Of a DNA stretch of 64,000 nucleotides, positions 12,401-22,680 are shown one piece after another. Each line of letters starts with the position of its first letter. Position 1 is the first letter of the stretch. The notes beneath the pieces are model-generated. The model searched no databases, was not told the DNA's origin, and saw only the letters and a list, made by a program, of their open reading frames with translations. The position numbers and the translations under genes were made by a program. Source of the DNA: Dioscorea cayenensis subsp. rotundata (lineage: Eukaryota; Streptophyta; Magnoliopsida; Dioscoreales; Dioscoreaceae); assembly GCF_009730915.1 (NCBI RefSeq), contig NC_052490.1, positions 32,674,625 through 32,738,624 of the forward strand, written 5' to 3'.

Positions 12401-15400
12401 TTGCGAGCTATCAAAACATACTATCAACTGTTCATCAAGTAGTCATGTATAAACACAGTACATTAAACAGAACAATAAAGCATTTGCTTCTTCACAGGAC
12501 AAGAGGCATCAATCAACTTTTACCATATGAAGAAAACCCATTCCTACAAGTCACCATTCCATGATAGGATTAAGGTAACAAACTTGTAAAAGTCACCACG
12601 GTGATGAGCATACCAAATAGGACAGAGAACAGTAATATAGAAAGCAACTTGAGAATTGAAGCTAGAAGTATAACTGTATAGAAATTACCTGGGAAATTAT
12701 ACCTCTGTGTGTGTGGACTACACCTTTGGGTTTACCTGTTGTACCACTGGTGTATAGAATTAAAGCGGGATCATCACCTATGCATCATAAAAAGCTCAGT
12801 AACTTCAATACCAGTCAATAGTTAAAACGACAACATTAAGCATCCATGTATAATAGTTTTCATTTTTCAAGTCAAGGAAACTAGAACCTAGAAAGGAAAC
12901 AAACTTACATCAAATTGAAAGAATTGCTATTATATATCAACACTTTTTCTTTAGATGTTATGCTTGGAAAAAGTAAAGCAATACCATTCTTTGACATGGA
13001 TTTCAAAAAATTGATGTCTATGCAGATGTATCCAAGCATCCGTCTGTACATGCATATGTACATATATCAGATAGTATCAATTTAACACAGGTGCTAGGTA
13101 AAAATTTGAACCTTTATTTCATACCAAGTAAATGAGAGTATCATCAACACAATAAAGAGTTGGCACAACACTTCCCTCCCTAATCAGAAGTCAAGGGTTT
13201 GACGCATGTCTGTGCCAAAGTAGCTTGTTCTAAGTAGATTTTGGTAGAATAAAGTTTATTTATGGCTTCATGACTTCTGGCGGTCATATCAACTTCTATT
13301 CCACATCACATGACATATTACATAGAGTTTGAAGCAACAAATGAACATCAAGCACACAAAAAACAAGAGGAATAATAGAAATTTGAAAGTGCATCCAACA
13401 CTCTTTCCCAATAGATTAAGCTTAAAAGTTTTAGTTGTTTAGTCAATATTCCAACAAAATAACCATCCACATGGTATATTGTTAGTCATATAGGATGTAA
13501 AGTCAGGCTCTATTTTCTCAAGATTTGTGAAGCAAGTAGATTAATCCAAATTAACACAACAATAAACCAAACAAATATATGCCACCAACTTACCTTCAGA
13601 TGATTTTGAGTCCACAAATTTTCCCATCAACTTAGAGACCACATCAGTCACTCCATTCTCTGAATGTTCATGTGGTCCTGCCTCGGATGAAATACTAGTG
13701 ACAGCAGGGATAAGAGAAAAATGAGCAGAACATTTAGCAGCGACATTCTTCATAATTTCTTGATGCTCTGGAGTACTTAGAATCATGGTGACATCCTGTT
13801 CAAAAGTCCAGAAATCCCTTAGCCATGAATTCTAATAGCCACTGGAAACCATCCATCACCCTGCCTTAACATTAACAAACAATTTTGGAACAAAGCAGAT
13901 GAAAGAAACACATAGTATTTAGTGTGCACCGAGTCATTCATCACATGCAAGAGTTCTGCTTCTGGGTAGCTTAGTGCAAGTGGAACAGCAACTCCACCAC
14001 TGAGCCAGGTTCCCAGAAGTCCAGCAACAAACTCGGCAGATGGTTTTGCAACAATTCCTACACGAGCTCCATTAAGAAATCTGTTGGCATCTATCACCTG
14101 ACCCAATGCATTCTCACTTTTGCGTCCATCCTCCGCCTTTATCAACAAGAAACATTTCACCATGAGCGACTTTAAATTTGAAAGGGGAAGGAACATAGTA
14201 GTGTGAAAATCAACAAGGGTTCTAGTCAAATAAGTGATCCCCACTTTTTTACAACAGTATGCATTTTGTAATATCACATTCTATTATTACTGGGATTTGC
14301 AATTTTGCCAAAAAGATGGGCATTGGTAAAAGTGGTTAAAGGGCAACTAGGAAGCATGAAGCATCGTGGGATTTTTGCATGTTTGTGTGCCTCAATTTTG
14401 GTTTTCTACTTCACTGCAAGAATCTAACCAATTTGTAATCAGCCTCTTTTACGTGCCTCCATGGCACATCTGCAGACAATTGGTCTTGCTCGCATCCATT
14501 GGTATGCACTTTGATGTCAACATTGCATATGAACGAGAAGGAAAATTGTTGCAAATGTAAAAATCACCAGTTGCTAGTGAATGCCGCCCTAGCTTACCAA
14601 ATGGGCTAGTGTTGTTATCATCAAGTAAAAGAGCATTCCAATGCTATGGGAAGAATGCATATTTAGGCCAATATTCAAATTATACTAGCCAAAAATTAAA
14701 CTTACAGTTTTAGAAAATTTGGCATGCAACAAGTTGGAAATACTCCAGGCAGATGACACCAGATGTGCAAAACTATAGCTCTTATCCTCAGCTCTTATCG
14801 CCACACTATCATGGGTGGCTGCTCGTGTAATGGCTACCTTCGCAACATCCATGAATGTAGAAGATAATGATCCTCCTGATTGCACTATAAGAAAAGCATT
14901 TGAATTTAAGCCAACATATATTTCACAGTAAATCACATAATCATGCCAATGCATCATACCAAAGAAATTTTCCACTGTCTTATAATTATCTATTTATACT
15001 TTTCTCGGAAAGGTTCCAAAAAGTACTTCTGTAGTTTATATCATAATTATTATGAAAAAAACAAGCGAAAATGGAATAGTGTTAGAATACTATTACACTA
15101 TCATGTAAGAATGGCATAAATTTCACAAAAACAAGAGCATAAAGTAAGTTAAATTAGAGAAATTGCAGCAAAGATATATGCTCTTGAACCAACTCAAACC
15201 GACATAGTAACCACAAAAAATAACATTGCTCAGTCCACCCTAAATTACAAGATCCACATAACTGAAAATCACTCGCACCCCTAGTTCCATTTCATCAAAG
15301 TCAGATCAACTTAAAAAAAAAAATTACAAACTTATAAAAAAAATTTAAAAAAAAAAACTTACATGAAAGGCAATAAATGGAATTACCATCCGAGAAATAT

Positions 15401-15885
15401 ATGCAGGTGCAAAACTCAAGATCATGACCAACATTTCAATGTCAATTAAAAAAGTTCTTTTCCATAAAAGCATCAACTTTATTAGTTCCGCACACATAAT
15501 TCTAACAACCAAGTGGCTGTCATCTTCAACAAATATATCCCTATCAAGTTAATCAAACACCATAAACAATCCATTACTACTTCAACAGAGGCAGCACTAG
15601 AACACAGCTTCTTTACCAAACAATAAACCACATGAACACTCAAAACTCCATCACAAAAACAAAAAGATCATCAAAATCAAAATAGAACCAACTAAAAAAC
15701 AAAAAAAAACCTTAATCCTCATGCAAAGAGGAAGAGATGGACTCACCTGAGTGAAACAAGGACTGAAGGACAGGGAAACCAAGGAATCCGGATCTGGCAA
15801 AGGGATTGGCAGCTCGAACGGGGGTTAAATGAATGCGATGAAGCTGGAGGCCGTGGAGGGTGGCGTTCGAATTGATTGAGATCAT
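6477..15885 (-). CDS. AAE13: Malonate--CoA ligase (malonyl-CoA synthetase)
   Basis: Seventeen exons: 15885-15747, 14884-14706, 14136-13930, 13795-13594, 12777-12689, 12295-12226, 11984-11932, 11744-11637, 11084-10986, 9844-9752, 9635-9557, 8384-8279, 7840-7750, 7433-7360, 7034-6854, 6661-6608 and 6515-6477, for about 619 aa. It adenylates malonate and forms malonyl-CoA for fatty-acid synthesis and malonate detoxification. The AMP-binding loop [43 protein letters not shown] and the C-terminal RNAMGKVNKKE match AAE13. The first 46 residues ([20 protein letters not shown]...) are basic, acid-free and Arg/Ser-rich, so a mitochondrial presequence is likely. One intron has AT-AC ends and another a GC donor. 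Exons 11, 12 and 15 are each one base too long, near 9609, 8370 and 6959. These are either consensus errors or real damage. Confidence 0.9.
7035..7359 (-). other. GC-AG intron in AAE13
   Basis: The exon ends in ...CTTTTAGAG and the intron begins GCAAGT on the minus strand. The acceptor is TTTCAG followed by CATGAAGAT. The join gives [19 protein letters not shown], which is collinear with the family. No GT donor in the vicinity keeps the frame and the conserved residues. AG|GCAAGT is the classic context for a GC donor. Confidence 0.8.
11985..12225 (-). other. Putative U12-type AT-AC intron in AAE13
   Basis: On the minus strand the upstream exon ends TTACACC and the intron starts ATATCCAGTG. 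It ends TCCTTAACTTCTAACAC before ATGTTCATGG. The join encodes [20 protein letters not shown], exactly the conserved family sequence. No AG lies at the required acceptor position. ATATCC matches the U12 donor core, and TCCTTAAC is the consensus U12 branch site, a few bases before the AC end. The TTT normally following the donor core is replaced by AGT. Confidence 0.85.
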
Positions 15886-16193
15886 AATATCTCATCTATT
15901 TGCCAGCGGGACCAACCACTCCACAAAAAAGAACAAAATGAATTCAATTATGACCTAAAAGAAGAAAAAAACCCTAGATCTTTTCTCCGCGCCAAGGTAC
16001 AACTAGGGTTTTAATCAAGCTGGAGCTCAGCTCCAGCTCGGCTCGAGATCCTGTTTGGTAATTCGAAGAGCCAAGAACGGAGCTTGAGCTCGGCTTGAGC
16101 TGAACGAGCCGGCTAGGGTTCCGTCCAGCGTGGTGACGGTGAGCGTGGCGGAGGATTGGGAATTGAAGGTGGGAATCCAACGCCCAGTCTTTG

Positions 16194-16335
16194 AATGATA
16201 AGGAAAAAGAAAAAAATGCTTTTGTTTTTATTTAATTTAATTTAATTTATTTATTTATTTATTTGAATGATAAGAAAACAAAAAAAAATGTTTTTGGTTT
16301 TATTTGATTTAATTTGATTTATTTATTTTTAATAA
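16194..16335. repeat. Local tandem duplication of about 70 bp
   Basis: Two adjacent copies of a block that begins GAATGATAAG and continues through A-rich and TTTGTTTTTATTT/AATTTAATTT tracts lie at about 16194-16263 and 16264-16335, with small differences. Confidence 0.7.
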
Positions 16336-16854
16336 ACATGAACAAGTCCCGTATCAAATATTAAAATGGATACGGGAAGAGCTCATAACCTATAGGTATT
16401 TAGATTTATTGTGAAAAATAAAAATACAGCATTCAAAAAATTTGGAGTTTAATAGTATCAATTGTGAGTCCAATTTCCTAGTTTATGACTAAAGGTATAC
16501 AAATAACATTTAAAAAATTAATTTTTGTTTAAACACATGGCTTCGCTATATAGAGGTCAATCTCCTATCTCCTCTCACACACAAATAACTCAATATTAAT
16601 ATGCTTAATATGCCAGTTGTCAAAAAAATAAAAAAATACAACCTCATTTTTGAGGTTGCATTCAAACAGTATTTTTGAATGAATAGCATTACTTGTGGAA
16701 TTAGAACTCTTGCACCAATGAAATGGATTCAATTTTGTTTTTCTAAATTTATTAAAAAAGCATATGCCTAGTGAATTACGCAATGTTTTTATGATGTGAC
16801 AAAATCATGTGATAATTTATGTGGTGTTTGTTTGGGCATAAAATTTTTTTAAAA

Positions 16855-17041
16855 AAGGCGACAAACGTCGGAGCCAGGTGATGAAATACGTCGTGGGAGT
16901 CGTGACTACCATGCAAAACCGCGCTTCTCACTGTGAGAGATGGGGATCGAAACTCGGGAGTCACGCTCGACATTCGGGGTGAGCAATCACTTTGAGGGGA
17001 CCCGACTGCCAAATGGACTAAAATGGTCATTGGCTTAGGCA
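16855..17041 (+). repeat. Dispersed non-coding repeat, copy 1
   Basis: A GC-richer island in AT-rich spacer, with GATCGAAACTCGGGAGTCA and GGGACCCGACTGCCAAATGG followed by TGGTCATTGG. Related blocks in the same orientation occur near 50135-50310 and 61450-61590. No open frame is conserved. The class (SINE-like or retroelement tail) is unknown. Confidence 0.5.
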
Positions 17042-17048
17042 TAAAAAT

Positions 17049-17050
17049 TA

Positions 17051-17082
<32 letters not shown>
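17049..17082. repeat. (ATT)n microsatellite
   Basis: About eleven tandem ATT units directly after the dispersed repeat copy. A-rich or simple tails of this kind often follow retroposed repeats. Confidence 0.9.
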
Positions 17083-17083
<1 letters not shown>

Positions 17084-19440
17084 AGATATTCATTTTTTTG
17101 AAGGTTCATGTACATTGGAATGAGTATAGAGGATTTGTTTCTTTATGATAATTTGATATGTGGGGCTTGAATTATTGTATGCCAATGTGCCTGTGTTATT
17201 ATATATCTTGAAACATAACTGGGGAGGTCTATCTTCCGGTACTTTGTTCCAGATTATTTTAGGCCTATTTTCTTAGATACCTCTCAGTACTTTACTTCAG
17301 ATTATTATTTTAAAATTTGTTGATAAATCAAATACGTCCAAAAAAATATAATCTTTTTAAATAATTATTATGTTAAAGATGAATTATTAACTTAATAAAT
17401 GAATTAATAATCTCCTGTATGTAATTTTTTATCTTTAGTTACAGTGTTTGTTATCAATAATCTTGGTTTTTTAATTTTTTTATTTATTTTCAAATCAATT
17501 TAATACTTGCATCCATTTTAATATCAAGATTTATCTAATTTTTAATTTATAATTTTAAGTTTATATATATACATATTAATAAAGTGAATAAATTATTGAT
17601 TTATTCATAAAAAAAAAAATAACTCATCATGTGACTGTATAGTATAATTTATAATTTGCATGAAGTTTTTTATTATTATAAATTGTCTGGTAAAAAAGTA
17701 TAATAAAAGAATATAATAAAATATCTTGGTTTTGAGTAGAAGAGAAGATAAACGTGATGAGCCAGTTATCTTGTCATTATGATAACAATTGTCTTGAAGT
17801 CAAGTGATGACAAAATCATAATCTTTTTCTTCATTCATCAATTGCAAAAAGTCAAGAAACATGAATACCAAAAAGATAAGAACAAAAAAAAGAGAAATAG
17901 AGATAGCAAGATACATAGACGATGGCATCTCGATTAGAAATTAATAATAGAAGAGTTACATACATCTGAATTTATTTCATATATAACTTCAAGAAAAAAA
18001 TAAATAAATAAAGTGATTTCAATTTCAAAGGAATTCCAGCCCATGGACATTGTCTGGGCTTTATTTTTTATGCAAACAAAAATAAAAATCACGTGGTAGA
18101 AACGAGCACATATAAATTCTATAACACTTATGTTCTTATTTTACATGTAACATGAGTTAAAGTTTGGATTTGTTTTTAATATGACCCAAACATTCTACAT
18201 AAGTAACTCGGATTAATAAAATAAACCGTTGTTGGTCGTTAGTATTTTTTTTATATTTTTTATAATCATTTTTATTTAAATTTAATAATTGTAATGTTTT
18301 TTTTTAACAAATGGTTTGAATATTATATATAGATGCTTTTGAAATTTTAAATATATTTCTGACACCAAAACTTCAATCATCTCTTATTTTGCCAGTGAGG
18401 AATTATCATTGATGCTCTAAAATTATGTGAAGCAAACTAATTAGTTAAAAAACCGATATTCATATCTCAATTATATATATATATATATATTGATAAAGAC
18501 GACAAATGTGAATATTAATTATATTTAAAGAAAATAATGACATGAAAATTCAAATCTTGTTGGAGATTTTTTTTCTGGAGACACAAGTTATGTAATTTTA
18601 AAGTTTTTAATTTTTAAATTAAAAATACCATGCTCTATGTTTGTTTTTTATCAATATCTTTATATTTTTTTAAAAAATACACATCGCTTGCTTGTCGATT
18701 GTTGCATTTTTAAACTATTATTAGTGTCGGTGATTGATTTGCACCATCACCTAAGAAATAACAAATGAAACCGCAATTTTAAAGCTATTTTAGTAGTACA
18801 AAGAGTTGTTTTAATAACATAAATGTTTAATATAAAAAATCAAAATAAAAAAATTGGCAAATCTCTCATCATCATCGTTAAATTGGAGAAATATAAAAAT
18901 AAAAATTATGAATTTTATTAAATTAATATTAAAAATAAAATATTAACTCTATTCTCACAGAAGTGGCATGAATAGAATTGCAAAATTTTTACCAAATTAT
19001 TATTATTATTATTATTAAATAAGTTAATATTTCCTATAAAGAGTATTATTTTTATTTTTAATTAAAAAAAAAGCGAAGCAGAAGATGCCATACAAATCAT
19101 TATTTTTTATTTTAGTTTCAATTATTACATACATTTACAGAGAGAAAAAAAGCAAAGCAAAAGTTGACTGTTTTCACATCTTTTTAGTTGGAACTTGGAA
19201 TTCGAATTCAAGTGCTGGTAGTTGCAGGATCACTTCCAGACTTCCAGTCATTTCAAACATCTCAACGGCTCTCTTTCTCTTTCTTTTACAATGCCTTAAA
19301 AGAGCAGTTCATAGATATACATCCTGATTTTTAAATCTAGTGGTCCATAGATTTGGTTGGTAGATCCCCCAACCATACCAATGACCTTCTCATTTATTAT
19401 CTTTTCCATGTCTTGTTGTTGTTGCTGTTTGTGTTTACCC

Positions 19441-19612
19441 ATGCATGCACTAATGCACATGCATGCATGTATATATATATACATGCATGGCCATCCATGC
19501 AGTTTCCCTCCACTACCATTTGAACAAAAAGAATGAGCTTTTTTTCAAGCTTTTGAGTTTTATTAGTTGGTTGATAATGGTGTCTGGTGTTGAGTCCATG
19601 CATGCATGCATG
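19441..19612. promoter_or_regulatory. Cluster of RY (CATGCA) motifs upstream of ROP
   Basis: At least six CATGCA/TGCATG cores lie within about 170 bp, 340-510 bp upstream of the ROP start codon. They include a palindrome centred near 19478 (CATGCATG-TATATATATATA-CATGCATG) and a CATGCATGCATGCATGG run near 19600. RY motifs are bound by B3-domain factors of the ABI3/FUS3/LEC2/VAL group. Function here is inferred from motif density only. Confidence 0.45.
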
Positions 19613-19952
19613 GTATGTATGGTATACACTGTACAGTGTGTGGTCACACAGACACAGCACCACCTTTTGTCTTCTTGTTCTCTTCTAATATATTCCAACA
19701 CTTGTTTGGTGTCTCTTTCCCTTGTCTATTAAGATTCATCTTCTTTCTCACAACAAGAAGTTGTCCAAGTGTTTGCTAATGGCTCTCCCTCTTCTCACTC
19801 TACACATTGCTTGAAACCAAAGAAAAGCTCTTTTCTTTTGTTCCTGTTTTTCCTCTTGCCCACCTTCTTATCTTTATCTCTTTCTCTTTCTCTCTCTCTC
19901 TAGCTTGTTCTTCTTCAGTGTATGGTTTGGTTTGAGAGTAGCAGGGGAAGGG

Positions 19953-21932
19953 ATGAGTGCTACAAAGTTTATTAAATGTGTGACTGTAGGGGATGGAGCT
20001 GTGGGGAAAACATGTATGCTTATCTGCTACACTAGCAACAAGTTCCCTACTGTATGTTCTTGCTTTTCTTTTTTTTTTTCTTTTTTTTTGTATTTTCTGT
20101 TTTTTTTGGTGGTGATTTTTTGAGGGATTTTCACAGGAATTAAACTGTGTTTTTTTTGTTGCACAGGATTATATTCCAACTGTGTTTGATAACTTCAGTG
20201 CCAATGTTTCTGTGGATGGGAGCATTGTAAACTTGGGATTGTGGGATACTGCAGGTATAATGTTTGTTGATATTCTTCTTTCTCTTCATTGTGTCTTGTT
20301 TGGTTGTGTTTTTCATGCATGTATTTCAATGGTTTTTGTTTTTATTTTTGTAGGACAAGAAGATTATAGCAGATTGAGGCCACTGAGTTATAGAGGGGCA
20401 GACATTTTTGTTCTGGCTTTCTCCTTGATAAGCAGGGCCAGCTATGAAAATGTTCTGAAGAAAGTAACTATCAATCTCTAATCCCTTTACCATCTTATCT
20501 CTATCTCTCTTTCTATATATATATATATATATATATAGATTTTTTGGGGCTTTCTTGTCTAGATGGATGATAATTGTGCTATTTGTACTTCATCTATGAG
20601 AATGTTCTCAAGAAAGTTCCTATCAATCTTTAGAATCAGTTCTCCATGTTCCCTCTTTCTTGTGTTTTACTTGCCAATATGCTATTTTGCAGTCAAGCTC
20701 CGAATCTTCATTTATGAGAATGTTCTTAAGAAAGCAACTTGCCAATCTATAATTACTTCAATTTGTTCTCTCTTTGTTTTTGTATTCTACTTGTTGGCAT
20801 GGATTCAATGTGTTATTTTGCATTCAAGCTGTGAAAGTTCTTCATTTATGAGAATGTTCTCAAGAGTATAACTTGAATTCAATGTGCTATTTTGCAGTCA
20901 AACTGAGAAAGTTATTCATCTGCAACTTTTACTGTAGTCATTGTCATGGCTAAAGCTGAGAATGCTGACTACACATATATATATATGTATATATATATAT
21001 AGCTTTTCCATTAATCACAAACATACAGACATACATAAATGTTTCATTTTAAAATGAAGGCTTCAGTTAAGGCATCCAGATGTATTTTTGCCTCAGTTTA
21101 TTATCTTAAAAGCCTTCAAAATTTGCAATTAGCTCATGCTTTAGATCTTCTTTTTTAATCAGTGGATGCCAGAACTCCGTCGCTTTGCTCCTAATGTTCC
21201 AATTGTTCTGGTGGGAACCAAACTAGGTGTGTGTAATCTCTTAAAAACTTATCAAGAATTGTAGTATGACAAAAATTTCTTTGTCTGTTGTTTGATCATT
21301 GTTATCATTAAATGTTCCAGACCTTCGTGACGACAGAGGATATCTTGCTGATCACCCAGGTGCTGTTGCAATAACACCTGCACAAGTAAGTGATCAAACC
21401 TGAGAAATTAATTTCAAAAATTTTCCATGAGAGAGTTTTAACAATGGTGAAAAACTTTTATTGTTAGGGTGAGGAACTTAGGAAGCAAATTGGTGCTTCA
21501 GCATACATTGAATGCAGCTCCAAGACTCAGCAGGTACACGATGATCATTTGAGTAGTCAGTGAAAATAATACAAACCATGCATCTTAAATACTCTGAATA
21601 TTCCTGATTTTGTTGGTTCCGAGGAGCAGAACGTCAAAGCTGTTTTTGATACTGCAATTAAGGTGGTTCTGCAACCTCCTCGAAGGAAGGAGATCGCCAA
21701 GAAGAAACGTAGAAGAAGATCCGGTTGCACATTGCTGTAAGTTCCTGCCATTTACCATTGATTTTATTAAGTTTTCCTAAGATCGAAAACATCTGCCTAA
21801 CGAGGAATGGAAACTTGCAATTATTGCTCGATAAACTGTATTACAAATTCATCGACTTATCTAAAGATTTATATGATTGTTTATGTCTTTCCTTGCAGTA
21901 CCTGTCTGTGTGGAAACACATGTGATGCATGA
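19953..21932 (+). CDS. ROP: Type-II ROP/RAC small GTPase
   Basis: Eight exons: 19953-20051, 20167-20254, 20354-20463, 21163-21226, 21321-21385, 21468-21533, 21630-21736 and 21899-21932, for 210 aa with every phase consistent. It is a plant Rho-family switch that controls polarity, the cytoskeleton and signalling at the plasma membrane. The P-loop GDGAVGKTC, effector loop [34 protein letters not shown], the NKxD-position motif GTKLDLRDD and ECSSKTQQ are all present. The tail has a polybasic KKKRRRRS stretch and ends [15 protein letters not shown]. This is the GC-CG box of type-II ROPs, which are S-acylated rather than prenylated through a CaaX box. The extra last exon is also a type-II trait. 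The start is the first in-frame ATG and follows a CT-rich leader. No frame lesion was found. Confidence 0.95.
20595..20868 (+). repeat. Intronic decayed copies of the ROP exon-3 3' end
   Basis: The exon ends TATGAAAATGTTCTGAAGAA plus AG at 20443-20464, spanning the splice donor. Similar blocks occur at 20595-20616, 20713-20734 and 20847-20868 in the following intron, spaced 118-152 bp apart. Related flanking sequence also recurs (TTTTGCAGTCAAGCT, TTTTGCATTCAAGCT and TTTTGCAGTCAAACT). This is a diverged tandem duplication seeded from the exon-intron boundary. Confidence 0.75.
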
Positions 21933-22680
21933 GATGCAACAAACCAAGCTAGCAAACATTTTGCAGAGAGAGAGGGAACTTTTGGTTCTCTGAAACTTTA
22001 CTTTTAAGTAGACTTTGTTTTGTTGATGATGGAACAAAGCTAACACAATGTATTCGTATTGTATCGTCTTCTTGACACTATCTGCTTTACTTACGCCGAC
22101 GATATATGACTTTGTTGTGCGTATTTGATTCTGAAGAACTTCAGCAGTATATCAGTATATGTGAAGTTTGATTATATGAATCTAAACGTGGTGATTTCAT
22201 AGCCGAAACAGTTCAATTTTTTAGATCATACTCTGTTGTGCTTGTGATCCTGCAAAAGTTCAGCAGTATATGTGAAGTTTGATTATATTTGAGTATAATG
22301 TGGTCAGTCAGAAGCTGATAATTTTTTATTCAATCAATGAAAAATTATTATATGATGAAGCCAGTGCTTCAAATGCAAGTTTTATCACTCAAAGAGTCAA
22401 AATGGTTGTTTACTCTAATTTTTTAATCATGTTTGAAACATTTTCTTATACCATTTTCGCAACATTATTAAAAAATAAAAGGTTTGAAATTTCAGGCTTC
22501 AAAGGTTTTCAAATCCATAAATTATGTGGGCTTTTTTGTAATTTCCTGGTGGACTAGTTTAGAAATAAAAGGTTTTCAGGGGTGGATTTGAAAATTTAAT
22601 AATTAATTTCAATAATTATAAAATTTCGTTCTCACTCCCTCCACTCGATCTCATCGGAGCAGCAAGCCCAAGGGCCAGGG

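Larger units (their letters stand above)
15886..19952. other. Divergent intergenic region between AAE13 and the ROP gene
   Basis: About 4 kb of strongly AT-rich DNA. It holds a local tandem duplication (16194-16335), a dispersed repeat copy (about 16855-17041), an (ATT)n tract (17049-17082) and an RY-motif cluster (19441-19612). A pyrimidine-rich leader lies just upstream of the ROP start. No additional coding gene was recognised. Confidence 0.6.

Noticed and set aside
15974-16180. Small minus-strand open frame upstream of AAE13
   Set aside because: No conserved motif. It overlaps the AAE13 promoter or leader, and the real AAE13 start at 15885 is supported by its exon phase.
19441-19510. Palindrome as a microRNA precursor
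   Set aside because: It is a short simple-sequence palindrome (CATG and TA repeats) without a stable unique stem or loop.
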